From Marthasterias glacialis (Eukaryota; Echinodermata; Asteroidea; Forcipulatida; Asteriidae): a DNA stretch of 64,000 bases. The stretch covers positions 11,158,378 through 11,222,377 of the forward strand of contig OU452229.1 in assembly GCA_911728455.2 (NCBI GenBank), read 5' to 3'. The number at the start of each line of letters is the position of its first letter. The first letter of the stretch is position 1. Shown here piece after piece: positions 1-19,716 of this stretch. The notes beneath the pieces were generated by a model. It was not told where the DNA came from. It worked only from the letters and a program-made list of their open reading frames with translations, and ran no database searches. A program made the position numbers and the translations under genes.

Positions 1-7246
<7,246 letters not shown>

Positions 7247-7918
7247 AGTAATCCCTCGACAAATTAACTGAAATATTTCAAAACTAGTTTGCATAAATGA
7301 TATAATTTTTGAAGAGTTCATTTTGAAAGTACATACTGTACGTTGCGCAATTTTGAATTGAAGGCAATCTGCTTTTCCTGCAGCTTCAAGTGTAACAAAC
7401 TTTGACATGTGGTACAGAGATTGATTTTTTTCTTCTAATTACTTATTTTTATTTTATTTTGTTTTTTACTTTTATTTATTTTTCCAATTTTGAAATTGTT
7501 AAAGTGAAAGAATGTTGATGAAAATGAATATTAATTTTCCTCAACTGTTTCAAAGGTTTCCAAAGCAAATAATGTTAAACAAAATTAATCTTGAATGACT
7601 GGCTGGTACCAACAGAGGGCAGTAGTAACATCAGACATCCTTAGAAACTAAAACTAGTAAGTAGGATTTGAAGTATTAAATGAACCAAGCAGGAACAGTT
7701 TGTAAATTCAACCAAGATTCATTTTGTAGGGATTTTATAATGTAGACTGTTCAAGTGTTGTTGAATACAGATATATCATCGAGGGAAATAAGGTTAAAAA
7801 CATTGCGTAGCTTGGAATTCATTCTAAACAAAATGGCTGTTTACCTTTCCAGTTATTAGAAAGATGGCTGTGATAAAAAAGTTCACATGCGCCCTCTTGT
7901 GTTGAGATTGGCTTAGAT

Positions 7919-7924
7919 AATAAA
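7919..7924 (+). promoter_or_regulatory. Probable DHFR poly(A) signal
   Basis: A canonical AATAAA hexamer lies about 670 bases after the DHFR stop codon, at the end of a stretch with no other gene. It is the first canonical hexamer I noticed downstream of the stop. Later AATAAA strings near 8535-8600 sit in an A-rich tract and another lies at about 9304. Transcript ends would decide between them. Confidence 0.45.
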
Positions 7925-8092
7925 CTGCATGTAAACAATTATTTTTAGTGGCGTCTCATTTTTGTTATCTCAAATTCAATAACTGTCTGTCAATTGACAA
8001 TTTGAGCCTCAGACTGCTACCAAGTCAATTACAACAAAACTTTACAATATTGTTTTGAAAAAAAAAACTTTAGGTTGTCGGCGAAAAATATC

Positions 8093-8460
8093 GTGGCGTG
8101 TCGTGGCCGAGCAGTTGAGAGCACCGGGCTCAAGCTCTGGTGTTCCTGGTCAGCAGAGTGTGGGTTCGAGTCCCGGTCGTGACACTTGTGTCCTTAAGCA
8201 AGACACTTACAGGGTTTGCCCTTAACTTTTTCAGTAACTAACCAGCAGCTGGACTAGTTAGCTTGTCATTTCACTGGTCTGCCAGCGTTTTCACTGGTCC
8301 ATATTCACTAAATAGGAACGTGTTTTAACACTGACCTAGCCAGCCAGACAACTTGGAGAGAATTTTGACTGGTCCTCGGGTGTTAACTAGCATTTGGCCA
8401 GCGGACCCACTACTATTAAGGGAGAACACTGTCTTAACCATTATTGCTTCGTTCTTCGGT
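8093..8460 (+). mobile_element. tRNA-headed SINE, type B, interrupted
   Basis: The head GTCGTGGCCGAGCAGTTGAG with box B GGGTTCGAGTCCCGG is followed by GTGTCCTTAAGCAAGACACTT. The next body block, CTTAACCATTATTGCTTCGT, does not resume until 8433. The 220 bases between them are unrelated, so an insertion split the element. It lies in the DHFR-ankyrin intergenic region. Confidence 0.75.
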
Positions 8461-8767
8461 CATGAGCGAAAAAGCTCTTTTGTCCAAGACATGTCTGCTT
8501 CACAAAACGGGGACTTAATCCGGATCAAGGGAATAAATAAAAAATAAAAAAATAATAATAATAAAAAAAATATATAAAAAAAAATTAATAAAATAAAAAA
8601 AATGGTGTGACTTTCATTCCAGCCCCATCCATCAGCTGACTTGTCAGTGGGATTATTCAAATGTTCATCTACTGTACTTAAAATTATTTGTTTAAGTTTC
8701 ATTTGATTATTTATTTATTTGTTATGTTTATATCATGACATCTATCTGAAGAAAAACAAAACAACTT

Positions 8768-9130
8768 CGCCAAAAATTGCGCAACCCACGTTACGTGAGC
8801 TGTAGTGGGTATTAAATGCAAACAAACACGACGTCCTCCATAGGAAAGTGCGGTTACGGTACATGCTGATTGTTGCCTTTGTTCGAGGCTTTTGATTTCT
8901 CGCAGTCTGTGAAAAATATTCCAGAGTTTGTACCAGAGAGCTGCGAGTGGCTGAATAAAAAGCCAGTAAGGACAGTTCGGGAAGTTTTGGAAAATTCTAC
9001 AAGGAACGTATAATGTTCATGATGTGGTAGTACTAGTTGCACGACGGAACATTTGGGCCTTTTCAACACAATAATTTTACAGTTTTGAAGCTAAAACCAC
9101 CAAGGCTTGTGTGATTCCTTTGTCTATTTG
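8768..9130 (+). mobile_element. Dispersed ORF-bearing repeat, decayed copy
   Basis: It matches the minus strand of 24054-24827 over several hundred bases: TTGCGCAA, TGTAGTGGGT, AACACGACGTCCTCCATAGG, CTGTGAAAAATATTCCAGAG and GTGTGATTCCTTTGTCTATT. The ORF, partly intact in the other copy, has in-frame stops here. Confidence 0.8.
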
Positions 9131-10211
9131 AAACCGAAATTAAAATGGGGTCTTACAAGGTCTATTTTCACGACATTGACAGTATTTCAGACAAAAATAG
9201 TTCTGTGGAAGATTGCTACTTGTAAGGACTTCATAATCAGTAAGCTGTCAGTCTGATCCTATTGTGATTATTTTTATGAATACCAACCCTGTATTCTACA
9301 TTTGAATAAATTACACAAAGTTTAAACTTGATTACCGTTGCTTTTCATAGCAGTAATTTTATTACTCAATACAAAATAAATACATTGTACATTTTAAAAA
9401 CATTTTGCTGCATGATTGTTATGACTATTTTGCAAAACTAAAAACAAAACAATCCAAAATAAACCAAACAATAAGTCATACGTGAATGGAACATCTTTGC
9501 AACATGATGTGTGCATAATTTCTCCAACAAAATAGATTTGTTAACCTTATTAATTTTACTACATTAAAGTCGTAAGAGTATGTTTCAAATTTCCCTTTAG
9601 ATTTTCAAATTGGCCATTTTTGAAATAGGCCTCTAAAAAAATGATATTCCAGGCCGGACTCTCAGTCGATTTAAAACAAAAATAATATAAAAAAATTAAA
9701 ACACTGTTGTTTTGTAAATCTTATTTCCAAAACAGAACATGTTGTTTAAATAGTGCCATCAATAATTATATCATAATTATGTTAACTCACGGTTTTTAGC
9801 CGTTCTTTAAGGACATCATATTGCATTGGAACTGAGCATGAAAAAACTCCCAATTTGTCTTAATATTCAAAGTCTGAGTCGAGTGGACTTCCTAAAGTAT
9901 GTTAGTTACAATGGTATTCTGCTGAACTTCTGTCATAGTAACTCAATCCCGGTTCGGCAACATCCATTCAAATACCTCTCTCTATCACGATCCATCCAGT
10001 TAACACGTATTCTTTCGGTTTCTACAACAAAAATGGCTCGGTCTTGTTTACAATCGTGTAATTTGTCTGTTCTTTTTACAGGCATGTAACTTTTCAGCTT
10101 GATGTTCTCTTTTTTCTTCTTTGGTTATAGTTCCATAGAAAACTGAAAAATACACTGTACAGTGTAAAAATGTGCTTGGCAATTAATTTCATCCCCCTTT
10201 TTTTTTTACAG

Positions 10212-10356
10212 TGTGAGGCTATTGGGGACACTAGGTGGCAGCAGACTTACCAGTTAAATCCATTGTTCTCGGAAATGTGCGCATGCTCAGAACTACGTAA
10301 ACAATGAAAATTGTCATTGTAGTCTGCTGTCACCTAGCGTTCCAAAATCTCCCAGT
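10212..10356. mobile_element. Palindromic element, family 2, copy 3
   Basis: It carries ACACTAGGTGGCAGCAGA on the left and CTGCTGTCACCTAGCGTTCC on the right, as in the other family 2 copies. It sits just past the 3' end of the ankyrin coding region. Confidence 0.75.
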
Positions 10357-10439
10357 ACTAAGTTTACACGCATGGTTTTAGTCCCTGCCCCCTTTTGAAA
10401 TAGTAATTTGTAAACCATTTTCAGTCGGCAATGCTCTTG

Positions 10440-12210
10440 TCATCTGAAGAGGTATGAAGGAACTGAAGAGGATGGTTTCCCTTCCCAGGAAACTCGTGCC
10501 TTTGTTTCAACGTTCTTATTCGCTGTTATTACGTGTACAACAGGCACCGCACCGTGGCCTCTGATGCTTGGTTTGGTGGGGGGTACAGACGGCGCCCAAT
10601 TATTTGGAGGGCTACCAGACAGTTTCGCACCTGGTCCGGTTGTCTTTACAACTGGTATTGGTCGGACACCTGAGAATGCCTTGTTCGGGAAGCTACCCCT
10701 CCGTCTTGCGGATGCGGGACTTAGGTTTAAGGAATCGACTACCGGAGGCAGCTTCAATCGAGGAGGGTGGGGTTTGTGTTGGGTTTTGGGTGTGGTTTTG
10801 GGGTGATTACCGGTGTCACCTGTTAAGCTTTTACGCCTTGGTTGGGGGCTGGTGCACGGTGATGGACGACGGGACACACTGAGGAGATTGTCTGATGGGT
10901 TGGTTGGTTTGTAAGGACTTGATGATCGGCTACTTGAGGATTTGGCGTCCCCATCCGAGTCATCATCACGGAGGTCGGGTAGAGAGAGGGATAGTCTACG
11001 CTCTCGTAACCTCTTGGGTAGCTCGACGACATCTTCAATGTCCTCCTCTTGGGATTGCTCAGCTACGCGAATGAGTCCGTACTTTGCGACCTGGAAAACG
11101 GCACTGTTCAGCTGCTGCAGATGTTCCCGTTGTAGGGGAATGTGTTTGTGTGTATTCTGTTGTTTGACTTTACCGTCACAGTGCTCAAGGACGATCGTGC
11201 TGCCGGACTCCTGCTGCTGCCAGGATGTTGTTGGGTAGAAGGCAGCTCTTTTCATAAGCTCGGAGAGCGAGCTGCGGCCCATGGCCTCCCGTTTCTTCCG
11301 TGCCTGTAGTTTCTTCTGGGCAATTGGTGAGAGTAGGAGGATGTCCGGGGTGGAGAGACGACGGCTAGCGATGGCGTAGTCTTGGGCAGTGTTGAAGGAC
11401 TTGCTGTCACGGGCGTTGACGTCAGCCTTGCCTATTGTCACTAGGCTTCGGCAGATGTCTGCATGCCCACCCCTCGCAGCCTCAATCAGTGGCGTAACAC
11501 CTGGATGTAAACAAAAACTTTCATTAGTTTTTATTTAGTTTTTTTTTTTTTTTTTTTTTTTTTCGCACACCCGAATTTTATACGTTTTGCGCAGAAATGA
11601 CTCTGTTAAATGCCTCTGAATAATGCACCCATCACAAAAACAATGATCAATATTTACAAAATACAAGTCGTACAAAATGGCCGAAGGGCCTACCTTGATT
11701 GTTGGGTTCGTCCACGAGTAGGCCTACCCTCCTGAAGTTAGACAGAAGTGCCGTAACGACATCCAACTGGCCTCCCCTACAGGCGTGCATAAGCGGCGAG
11801 TCCCCTTCCCGGTCCACAAGATTGGGATCAATATCCGAATCTTCTGCGAACACCTTCACCATGCCCGCATCGCCCAGAAGGCAAGCGTGTGCCAGGGCCG
11901 TCCTGCCCTCCCGGTCCTTGGCGTTCACGTTCATGTCTTTCTTCTCAAGCAGCGCCTTGGCCAGCTCGCGGCGGTTCCGTGGCGCCATATCCAAGAGGCA
12001 GACTCTCATCAGGAGGCTGTAAAACTCACTTTCGGGATCTCGAACATCAAAGTGTATCCCAGGAACCGTCAGTGCTGACTTGATTCTCGAGAAACTGTTC
12101 GACTTCATTGCGCTCAGTAAATTCTTTGTTGGGTCCATCATGACGTCACGGTAGTTCTTGCCGCTTAGTACATGTATAACAGATGACGGAGTTGGCACTA
12201 AGGTTGGCAT
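10440..12210 (-). CDS. Ankyrin-repeat protein, ANKRD63-like, two exons
   Basis: I spliced exon 1 (12210-11694) to exon 2 (11500-10440) across a 193-base GT/AG intron; the phase-1 junction joins ...EPNNQG to VTPLIEAARGGH and restores a complete ankyrin helix pair. The product is 525 residues. Residues about 30-200 hold four to five ankyrin repeats (for example GRTALAHACLLGDAGMVKV, GDSPLMHACRGGQLDVVTAL and TPLIEAARGGHADICRSLV). The segment LLSNFRRVGLLVDEPNNQG closely follows the spacing of vertebrate ANKRD63, my best family match, although ANKRD34 or ANKRD33 relatives are possible. The C-terminal 330 residues are Ser/Pro-rich, basic and probably disordered, with many SP/TP sites and RRRGS/RRKS patches, so a phosphorylated scaffold role is inferred. 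There is no signal peptide or membrane segment. The ATG has a G at -3. The gene is convergent with DHFR; a TTTATT at about 9357 could be its poly(A) signal on the minus strand. Confidence 0.88.
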
Positions 12211-15200
12211 TTCTTTTTTAAACGTTTAACAATCAGCAAAACTCTCGTTTCCCACTCAGCAAAACTTTCGTCTTTAATATCTTCACAATAAGTTTCTATT
12301 ATTTATATGTAAACGTTTTTGTAGCTTACGCAAAGCACAGTATTCAATATTGCATTATCTGTTTTTGGTTGCCATTCAGACACAATGTTTTGGTGTCCTG
12401 GCGTCTAGTGAGTCCCTTGGTGATTCATCGTTTCATTAGTTCTGAAAAGAGCAATATAGATCAGAAACATCAGTGAATATTACATCATTATCGTGTAGGC
12501 CCTGTTATTAAGTTGACTGTTTTTATACTTCAGTGTATGATGTTTCAAACTTCCATCCATGATAAAAAGCCTGCAAGACGGTTATTAAATAATAAATTGC
12601 TAGAAAGTTGGACTATTGCCAAATCACAGGGGTGTTTGTCAGTAACTCGTGATTACCTATTCGGTACGCTCGTGAGTTATCAATGCATGAGTTAAGTACA
12701 TTGTATTGATATGCTTGGAAGAATCTGGGATCAATCAATATCCCAAAATAGAACAGCTCATCACTGTGAATGTGAGCCCGTATTCAACGTCCCCGATCGA
12801 TTAGACACGCTGTCTACTCAGAGGACCCATGCTGTTTTGACTGTTGTTGTGGAAGTCACCTAAGTTTCAAAAAATAGGCTGTTCAGGTTGGTTTGGAAGC
12901 CGATGCCTCAGTTTTCCAAGAATCAAAGATTACCTTCAATAAATTATACGCTGCCAAAGTCAGCTGACACGAGGTGTGCGCACATGACATTTTTAGCACT
13001 TTTTGACATTAACAAATGAGATAAATGGGCCTAGTAACGTAAACTGTGTTTACTCAAAATAAGCTCATACCGAAAAATATCTTGCCTTTTTGGCTTCACG
13101 GCATTTGATACTAACGTATAGGCTTTCAAGTTACTTTATCATAGCAATCCACTGAGTCACTGTATAGCATAATTGAGTCTCGTTCACCGCTGTGTTTGTT
13201 CTCAAGATCACATTAACAGTAAACCGTTATCTAATTGTTATTGGTTGAAAGGACGTGCGAATAATAAATAGAACAATTAAATTTGGTTCGTGGAAGGGTA
13301 AAAGACTTTTCTCAAACCTTTTTCTTGTAATCTAGAATCGTAAAGCCATAAACTACGGTGGCCCTGAAGAGATATCATACATCGCAAATTAATATTGTGC
13401 AAATATTTGCGATGTGATGTCCCTTCAGGACCATGGCAACTCTCTTTTTAACGGATTCACTGTAACCTCATTGAAAAACAATCGATTTAACTGAAACCGC
13501 GTATAAACCATTCTTGTCTCCTAGTCAGAATGGTTTATTTCAAACAAACTTTACTCAAGAAATGGTGCCTTTGTGAGGACCAAACTGTTTCTCATGAAAA
13601 TCGGTGCCAAGTGAGGCGCGATTTCAGTGTAAGTGAGATTTTTCGGTTTCCAGAGTATTGGTATCGATTATAGAACACAACCCTTGCCTCCTGTGAAAAA
13701 AGACGTTTATTTTTTAACAAATCAAAGGGTGCTTTAAATTTGAGGGCAATTAGACAAAATCCGTGAATGGCTTCATGAGACAAGAAGTCCACACTTTGTG
13801 ACCCATCTCCTCTATTTCCCTGAGCTCACCCCCTGGTGGTATTCTGTGCCTGGGTGTGTCTTTGTGCGGGTCAGCGACGGGTACACGGAGTATTGACTTT
13901 TTTGGGTGGCTGTTTATTCACAGTGAATGAGCCCTTGCAGGTGAATGGAATGGACACGGTTCTTTTGTCACACTATTTAATGTTTCATTAGGTTAATACC
14001 GTGAACAATCTTTAGGACCAACAAGGTCGAATGATACACAGAAAGTTCCAACTGAAAAAAAACCCCTGTTGAAACGCTGTGGAGGCATCCTATTGCTGCA
14101 GAACATAATATTTGAATAGGGGAACAAACTACGAAAACATATGTTTATAAACACAGTTAAATCGAATTAGAACCAATGAACTTTTCAAACCCTTACAAAA
14201 AAAATAACAGTTGATAAAAACAATATAAAATAGGCGAGAATAAGAAGTTCAGGAACAGATAAAAAAAAAAATCAAATAAATAAATAAAAACAAATAAATA
14301 AATAAATAAATAAACAAACGATCGTCTTCCCTGTGTATAGTTAAAACGTGTTTAACATTTTCGTTTTCCTTTTTCAAACTTAAGTTGACCCCCTTTTATT
14401 GTCCAGTACAAAAAACAGTTTTATAGTTAAATGACATTTTCATTTACGAGCTCAAATTTTACCCTAAAAGTTGTGGCAGCTCAGAGCATCACACGAACTT
14501 TTTTTCTGTACTTACATGTTTCCGTATATCAAGCACATCAAACCGATAACAGAAAGCAAGAGTAAGTCTTCACAAGAAGTCTCCCGTTCACACAGAGCCG
14601 TGTGTCTGGTATCTGAAAGTGTCACACAATAAAAAGCCAGGTTTATATAGGCTGACTTGCTCTATTGCTTCACTGACACTGACAACGTTTACAGAGTCAT
14701 TAGTGATGAAATGACCAAAGTTGTTTGCTCCTTGACTTACAAAGCTTTCTCGCGAGTAGCGGCTCCAGCTACGCGGAAACACGATCGATGTTTACGTACG
14801 TTCGTCGACTGTGGCAGCGGTATGAATATTCATTAGGCCACTTCTGCGCAGGATCAGGAGAGTCTGTTTTTCATTTGTTCAAACGGACTTGTCGAGAATG
14901 AGCAGCGGAAGTTTGATTTCTAAGAAAGTTGATGGGATTCTTTGGATGTTGCATGCGCATCGAATATCAGTACCGTTCTATGGATGGACGGCGATGGAGA
15001 GACAAGTTGTTTCAATTGCAAGCATGTGTGTGGGGACAGGGCGCGTGGACAGGGCGGGTGTACTCTACGTGGGCCATCGAAAGAGCTGGCGCGCCGCCCT
15101 CTCCGTACCCCGCCCCCTCCGTACCCCGCCCCGTCCTGATTCACGACAGACGAGAGAACTTGCACAAAATTTGATATTTTGTTTTCTTTCAAAGAACTAG

Positions 15201-16440
15201 TTTTATGTGATTTATTTTTGTTTTGTTTTTTATTTATTTTTTTAAATTTTTTTTGTGGGGGTGGGTGGGTAGGGGACGAGTGGGTGGAGGGGGGGGTCTT
15301 GATTAGCCGTTATTTGGGCCCATGATGATAGCCTTTTGCTAATACGCAAAGCCGGTTAATTGCAACCATTATTTCAGTTTTGGTGTGGTGCACGGTGCGC
15401 ACACATTGCACACGCGTGGCATAATGAATCATACGATTTACAGAGCTTGATGCTTCTAAAGATGGCCCAGCTTTTAACCTAAACTATAGCTCCATGCTTG
15501 AACATTGAATATCATTATTGTCCATTGTGTAGGAATCGAAATTGTTTTCACTATTCCAGTTTTTTTTCTTCACATTTTGTTCAAACTGTTTTTTTTTCTG
15601 TAAGCTATACTTGCGGAAAGATCGCCTGATGGATCGCACAATCTTAGTCTGTGGCCAGATTAGTCTGGTCTTTGTTAATGGAACATCAACGAGGAGTTAT
15701 TGATTATTGGCCGCGCTTCGAAGAATACTATCTTCATAATTGCCCGTCATTGTGGCGTGCAAACAACACTAAAACGTCCTGGGTAAATTTGCCACAGGAT
15801 GTGTGCAACTCGGCATCCAGCCAAGTTGTCTTGTCAACTCAGTGACGTCAAGGGATATGTGTTTTTGGGATTATAAGGCTATAATGTGACACGACATCAG
15901 CGGAATCAGTCCATTGACAAATTTGTTAACTTACGAATTGTTTTTCTAACATAAAGTAATTGTCAAGGACAAGGTCTGGATCTGCAGCAAAAAAGTGTTT
16001 GCTGATATTGGTCAAACTGTTTTTCAGAAGATGGAGTACATTGGCCAACATCTTGAGACGCTCTATAAAAAAAGTTGGTTTAGATATAATTATGGAAAAA
16101 ACTCAAGTTAAAAGCTCACTGAGGTGATACAAGTACCAGTCCTCCATAGAATTATTCCCATCTGAAATACTGCAATTCGAGAAACTTATAATACTTTTTT
16201 TGCACACCCTTTGAACTGCCGTTGCTTTGATTTGCCGCAGTCGACATAAGCTCTATACGGACGTGCACATTGCGCAATGGGTAAAACATGTAGTCGTCCT
16301 GCTTGCCGTACCTGTGGGAGACGTCTTCCATTATTTGCCCTTTTCAGAAATCTCTCGGGGGAAACACTACTAAGTTGCCTATGTTGGCTTGCATAGTTGA
16401 ACCATAGAGCAAGGTTGAACTTTCACCTACAGACAACAGA
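12211..16440. other. Upstream of the ankyrin gene; no gene recognised
   Basis: It holds the hairpin at 13355, an (AAAT)n tract at about 14262-14320 and a GC-rich patch with two direct CTCCGTACCCCGCCCC units (15100-15131), which resemble Sp1-type GC boxes. It could include the ankyrin gene's promoter or 5' untranslated exons. Short ORFs here show no recognisable protein features. Confidence 0.5.
13355..13440. repeat. Inverted repeat
   Basis: GGTGGCCCTGAAG...ATACATCGCAAAT is mirrored by ATTTGCGATGTGATGTCCC and TTCAGGACCATGGC around a loop of about 15 bases. It may be a small MITE. Confidence 0.65.
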
Positions 16441-16445
16441 GACGT

Positions 16446-16775
16446 TGTGGCGTGTCGTGGCCGATTTGGTGGCTGACTCTTGTCATCGGAGTGTGGGTTC
16501 AAGTCCCGGTCGTGACACTTGTGTCCTTGAGCATGGCACTTAACTATAATTGCTTCGTAAAAGTTGGGGAGGTAGAGCTTTCTGCTCTACCAGCCAGGCT
16601 TCTGATGGATGATACCCAAGCCTACATCCTTACGGACTGTAAAGGGGGTAACTCTGTTTCAGCCCCAGGAGTAGGTGGCAATGGCCCCTGGGAAAACAGC
16701 TGTAGCCCACATCTCGAGTGGCTTACAGGCCTTGTGTGTCTGGCGACTTCCATAAAAAAATGTAAACAAAAATAA
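16446..16775 (+). mobile_element. Type B SINE, divergent head
   Basis: It carries GTGGCGTGTCGTGGCCGA, box B GGGTTCAAGTCCCGG and GTCGTGACACTTGTGTCCTT, followed by TAATTGCTTCGT. The body after that differs from the main type B copies (CTCTACCAGCC, CCTACATCCTTACGGACTG), so it is probably a subfamily. Confidence 0.7.
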
Positions 16776-17089
16776 AAAAGTGTTGATTCATTCTTGGACA
16801 TGGTGTTGTTTTGTTTTGTTTTGTTTTGGGTTGGTGTGTGTGTGTGTTTGTTTTCCTCCTTTCTCCCTTTTTGCGGGAAGTTTATTCATGTTTATATGGT
16901 TTCAGTCAATAAGATTCTACATGGTTTTACAAAACGCTGATCTTAGTTCTTGTAATTAAACCGAGAGACCCTTAAAAGTGACTTGCATTGTGACCCGTAG
17001 GCCTGAAGATACCTTTGTGGAGAAGATGTTGAAAAAATGTCCGTTTTAGATGTGAGGGTTGGGGAAAACCCCAAATAGGGGAAACCCAC

Positions 17090-17215
17090 GCAATCACGTA
17101 TTGAATGAAAACACAATCCACACGCAAGGCTTCAGTCCGGGATTCGAACCGGGGTCCACAGAGGTGAAAGGCACGGAAAAAACCACTGAGCCAACCTGAA
17201 TGCCCCGTATACTCC
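17090..17215 (-). mobile_element. tRNA-like SINE head, third type
   Basis: On the minus strand the segment contains a GGCTCAGTGGTT-like box A and CCCGGTTCGAATCCCGGACT as box B, about 50 bases apart. There is no further tRNA structure and the flanks differ from the type A and B SINEs. It is a tRNA-derived fragment rather than a tRNA gene. Confidence 0.5.
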
Positions 17216-17817
17216 GCTTTTTCTCACGGAATCGCCTGAAAAAACCCCAGAAACATGGAAGGAGAGGAAACCGTCATCCTCAATAACCGACTTGTGCTTG
17301 ATGTCAGGTCCGTGGCTGAATTCAAGGATCTACCACAGAAATGCCTTGTGGTGAACTATTATATATATAAACCCGTACTTTTTTTAAGGCGTCCTGTTTG
17401 TTTTTCCCGTCACTCTTGAGTCTATTTTATTATTTTTTTTCTAAAGAGAAACTGATCATGCGTCTGATATCTGATAGAGCATTCATGCGTGTTATACTTT
17501 CACAAGAATAATTGGTGTTCTCCAAAAAAACACAATACGAAGCAAGGTCTCTCGATCGATCTTAAATGATATAAAGACAACTCTCCAGGAAGAACAAGAC
17601 TTGTATTTATTGACTTAATTGGACACACCGTCGCTCCTTCATAGAAGAAGATGTTCCTTACACAATGGGCATGTAATGGTCAATTGGCGACCATGATTCG
17701 ATATGTTTGCAGTTCAAATTTGACAAACGCAGCTTTGTGAATTACATACATGGGTTCACCACACAGTGTGTGGATTTTAGGATAGTCTCCGTTTTGTGTA
17801 TAGCCAGCTATTTTAAC

Positions 17818-18190
17818 ATTTAAAGGTAGAATTCTTCATTTTGTTTTATTAGTATCAGTCTGAAAGTGTACTTATATGAAGTTCATAATATGTACCAGCG
17901 CGTAGTACCAATCTTCAATAGAACTGTTGCTGTCTGAAATACTGCCAAAGTCGAAAAAAATCATGAATTTGAAGACCCAATTTTATTTCGGTTGTATTTT
18001 TTTGTTGTTGTAACAATAGAAATTTAAAGGACATTGTGTTAACATGCTGAAAAGTTTGGACGGTTTGTCACTATCTTCTCCAGACTCGGACGACGGATTG
18101 ATCCCAAATTTTCACAGGGGTTTTTCATTATATTGAATCACATATTTTTAAGAACACTTCACTATCAGCTTTACCAATCCTAAATGACTG
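17818..18190 (+). repeat. Dispersed repeat D, copy 1
   Basis: AAAGGTAGAATTC, AGTATCAGTCTGAAAG, CTGTCTGAAATACTG and AACACTTCACTATCAGCTTT appear in the same order as in 39025-39345. The nature of the element is not clear; no ORF or terminal repeat was recognised. Confidence 0.75.
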
Positions 18191-19120
18191 AATAATATGT
18201 GAAGTGAAAAATGTGTAACCTTTTAACTTAGTGGAGATTATTATTATTACTATTATTTATTTGTCATCAAACACATAAAAATACAAAACGGAAACATACA
18301 ATACAAGACATTAACTGATGACGGGGATGGGAACTAAAAAAGTAAACCAAATTACTGTTGGCCTCAGGCATTTGGCTCCCACAATAATTTTTTTTAAAAT
18401 TAATACGATAAAACACGAGGCCTACTTATAGGTTCTGTTTTACCCTAAACGCCGACGTGTGATACACGTACTTAGTGTGCCGAGTTCTGCGGGAAAAACA
18501 TACACACAGGCATCTGATGCTCGAGGTGGGATTCGATCCACTACCTCCGTCATTCTACAACAAGACGTCTATAACCACACAGTACTGAGCAAGCCCGGTG
18601 AAGGAGGCCGGTTCGAATCCTGTTTCATTCAAGGAGGAAAATAAGTTATACCGAAGAAAATTGACTTCCATTCAATTTAGAGGAATGTCCTTGCTTTAGG
18701 CTTGAAGTTTGTTTGCTTTACTCATGAAATCATTTGACTATTTAACAAAACCTCTCAGACTGTTGATGTCATTGTTTTTAAAGCCACTTGAAAAGATTTG
18801 CAACATTCTCGCAATCTTCCCACCAGTTTGCGTTGCTGGAGGGAGTGTTTATGTTGATACACCGATTTGAAATCTTATCAACTTGAATGCCTTCATAAAA
18901 TCAGAACTTTAATAGACCTTTATCACTGTTTAATGATTAAAGCAGCTGAGACATGAAGCGGTCGTGAAGTTTTGTGGCTCCTCCACCTCTCACCCCCACC
19001 GTAGTTATGCAGAAACACATTATAGGGCAAGGACGCAGTATTAAGCTAAACAATTTGATATAATACACACCCTCCATCCAACAACAACAAATAACATAAT
19101 ACTAAAACTTAAGTCAAACA

Positions 19121-19650
19121 TTTAAAGGTTCACTGAAATACAAAGTATTAATGCTTTTATGTTACACCTTGTGATTTTTATAAAACGATTCACATGTAAG
19201 AAATAATTTTTTGCATTCCTGTGTATTTTTCGCATAATTTTTTTCTTTAAAAAATAACAGTCTTCAGGAACGCCCACAAAAACAGTTCACTTGCTAACGT
19301 GGCTTGATTCTCAACGTGACATCACATGCATTACAAAATGTTTCCTGAGCTATTCCACAAAACAATTGTTCTGGGATTGGGTCTGCCAAAGGAATGACAA
19401 ATATGTGTTCTTCTATTATCAAATTCATTCTTGGTTGTAATGCATGTGATGTCAAGTTGAGAATCCAGCCATTGTTAGCAAGTGACCTATTTTTGTGGGC
19501 GTTCCTGAAGACGGTTATTTTTTAAAGAAAACAAATTATGCAAAAATACACAGGAATGCAAAAAATTATTTCTTACAAGTGAATCGTTTTATAAAAATTA
19601 TAAGGTGTAACATAAAAGCATTAATACTTTTTATTTCAGTGAAGCTTTAA
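19121..19650. mobile_element. 530-bp palindromic element
   Basis: The left arm runs from TTTAAAGGTTCACTGAAATA through GCATTCCTGTGTATTTTT and AGGAACGCCCACAAAAA. The right arm repeats it in reverse (TTTTTGTGGGCGTTCCTGAAG, AAAATACACAGGAATGC, TTTCAGTGAAGCTTTAA). Arms exceed 200 bases with few mismatches, and the spacer of about 110 bases is unique. It is a foldback or MITE-type element without coding capacity. Confidence 0.9.
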
Positions 19651-19716
19651 CTGAAGGTATTATAGAGGAATCGTGATGGTCTGATTTTGTGAGCCTCGCG
19701 TTTCTAACCCTTCCGC

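Larger units (their letters stand above)
7247..10439. other. Intergenic region between convergent DHFR and ankyrin genes
   Basis: Apart from the poly(A) signal, the split type B SINE, the decayed ORF-bearing repeat and the palindrome at 10212, I see only AT-rich sequence, including an A-rich block at 8535-8600. No exon-like segment was recognised. Confidence 0.6.

Noticed and set aside
10564..12083. Several plus-strand ORFs over the ankyrin gene
   Set aside because: They are shadows of the minus-strand exons, which encode clear ankyrin repeats with a matching intron.
14889..15200. Overlapping ORFs on both strands
   Set aside because: They coincide with a GC-rich patch in which stops are rare. 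No protein features were found.
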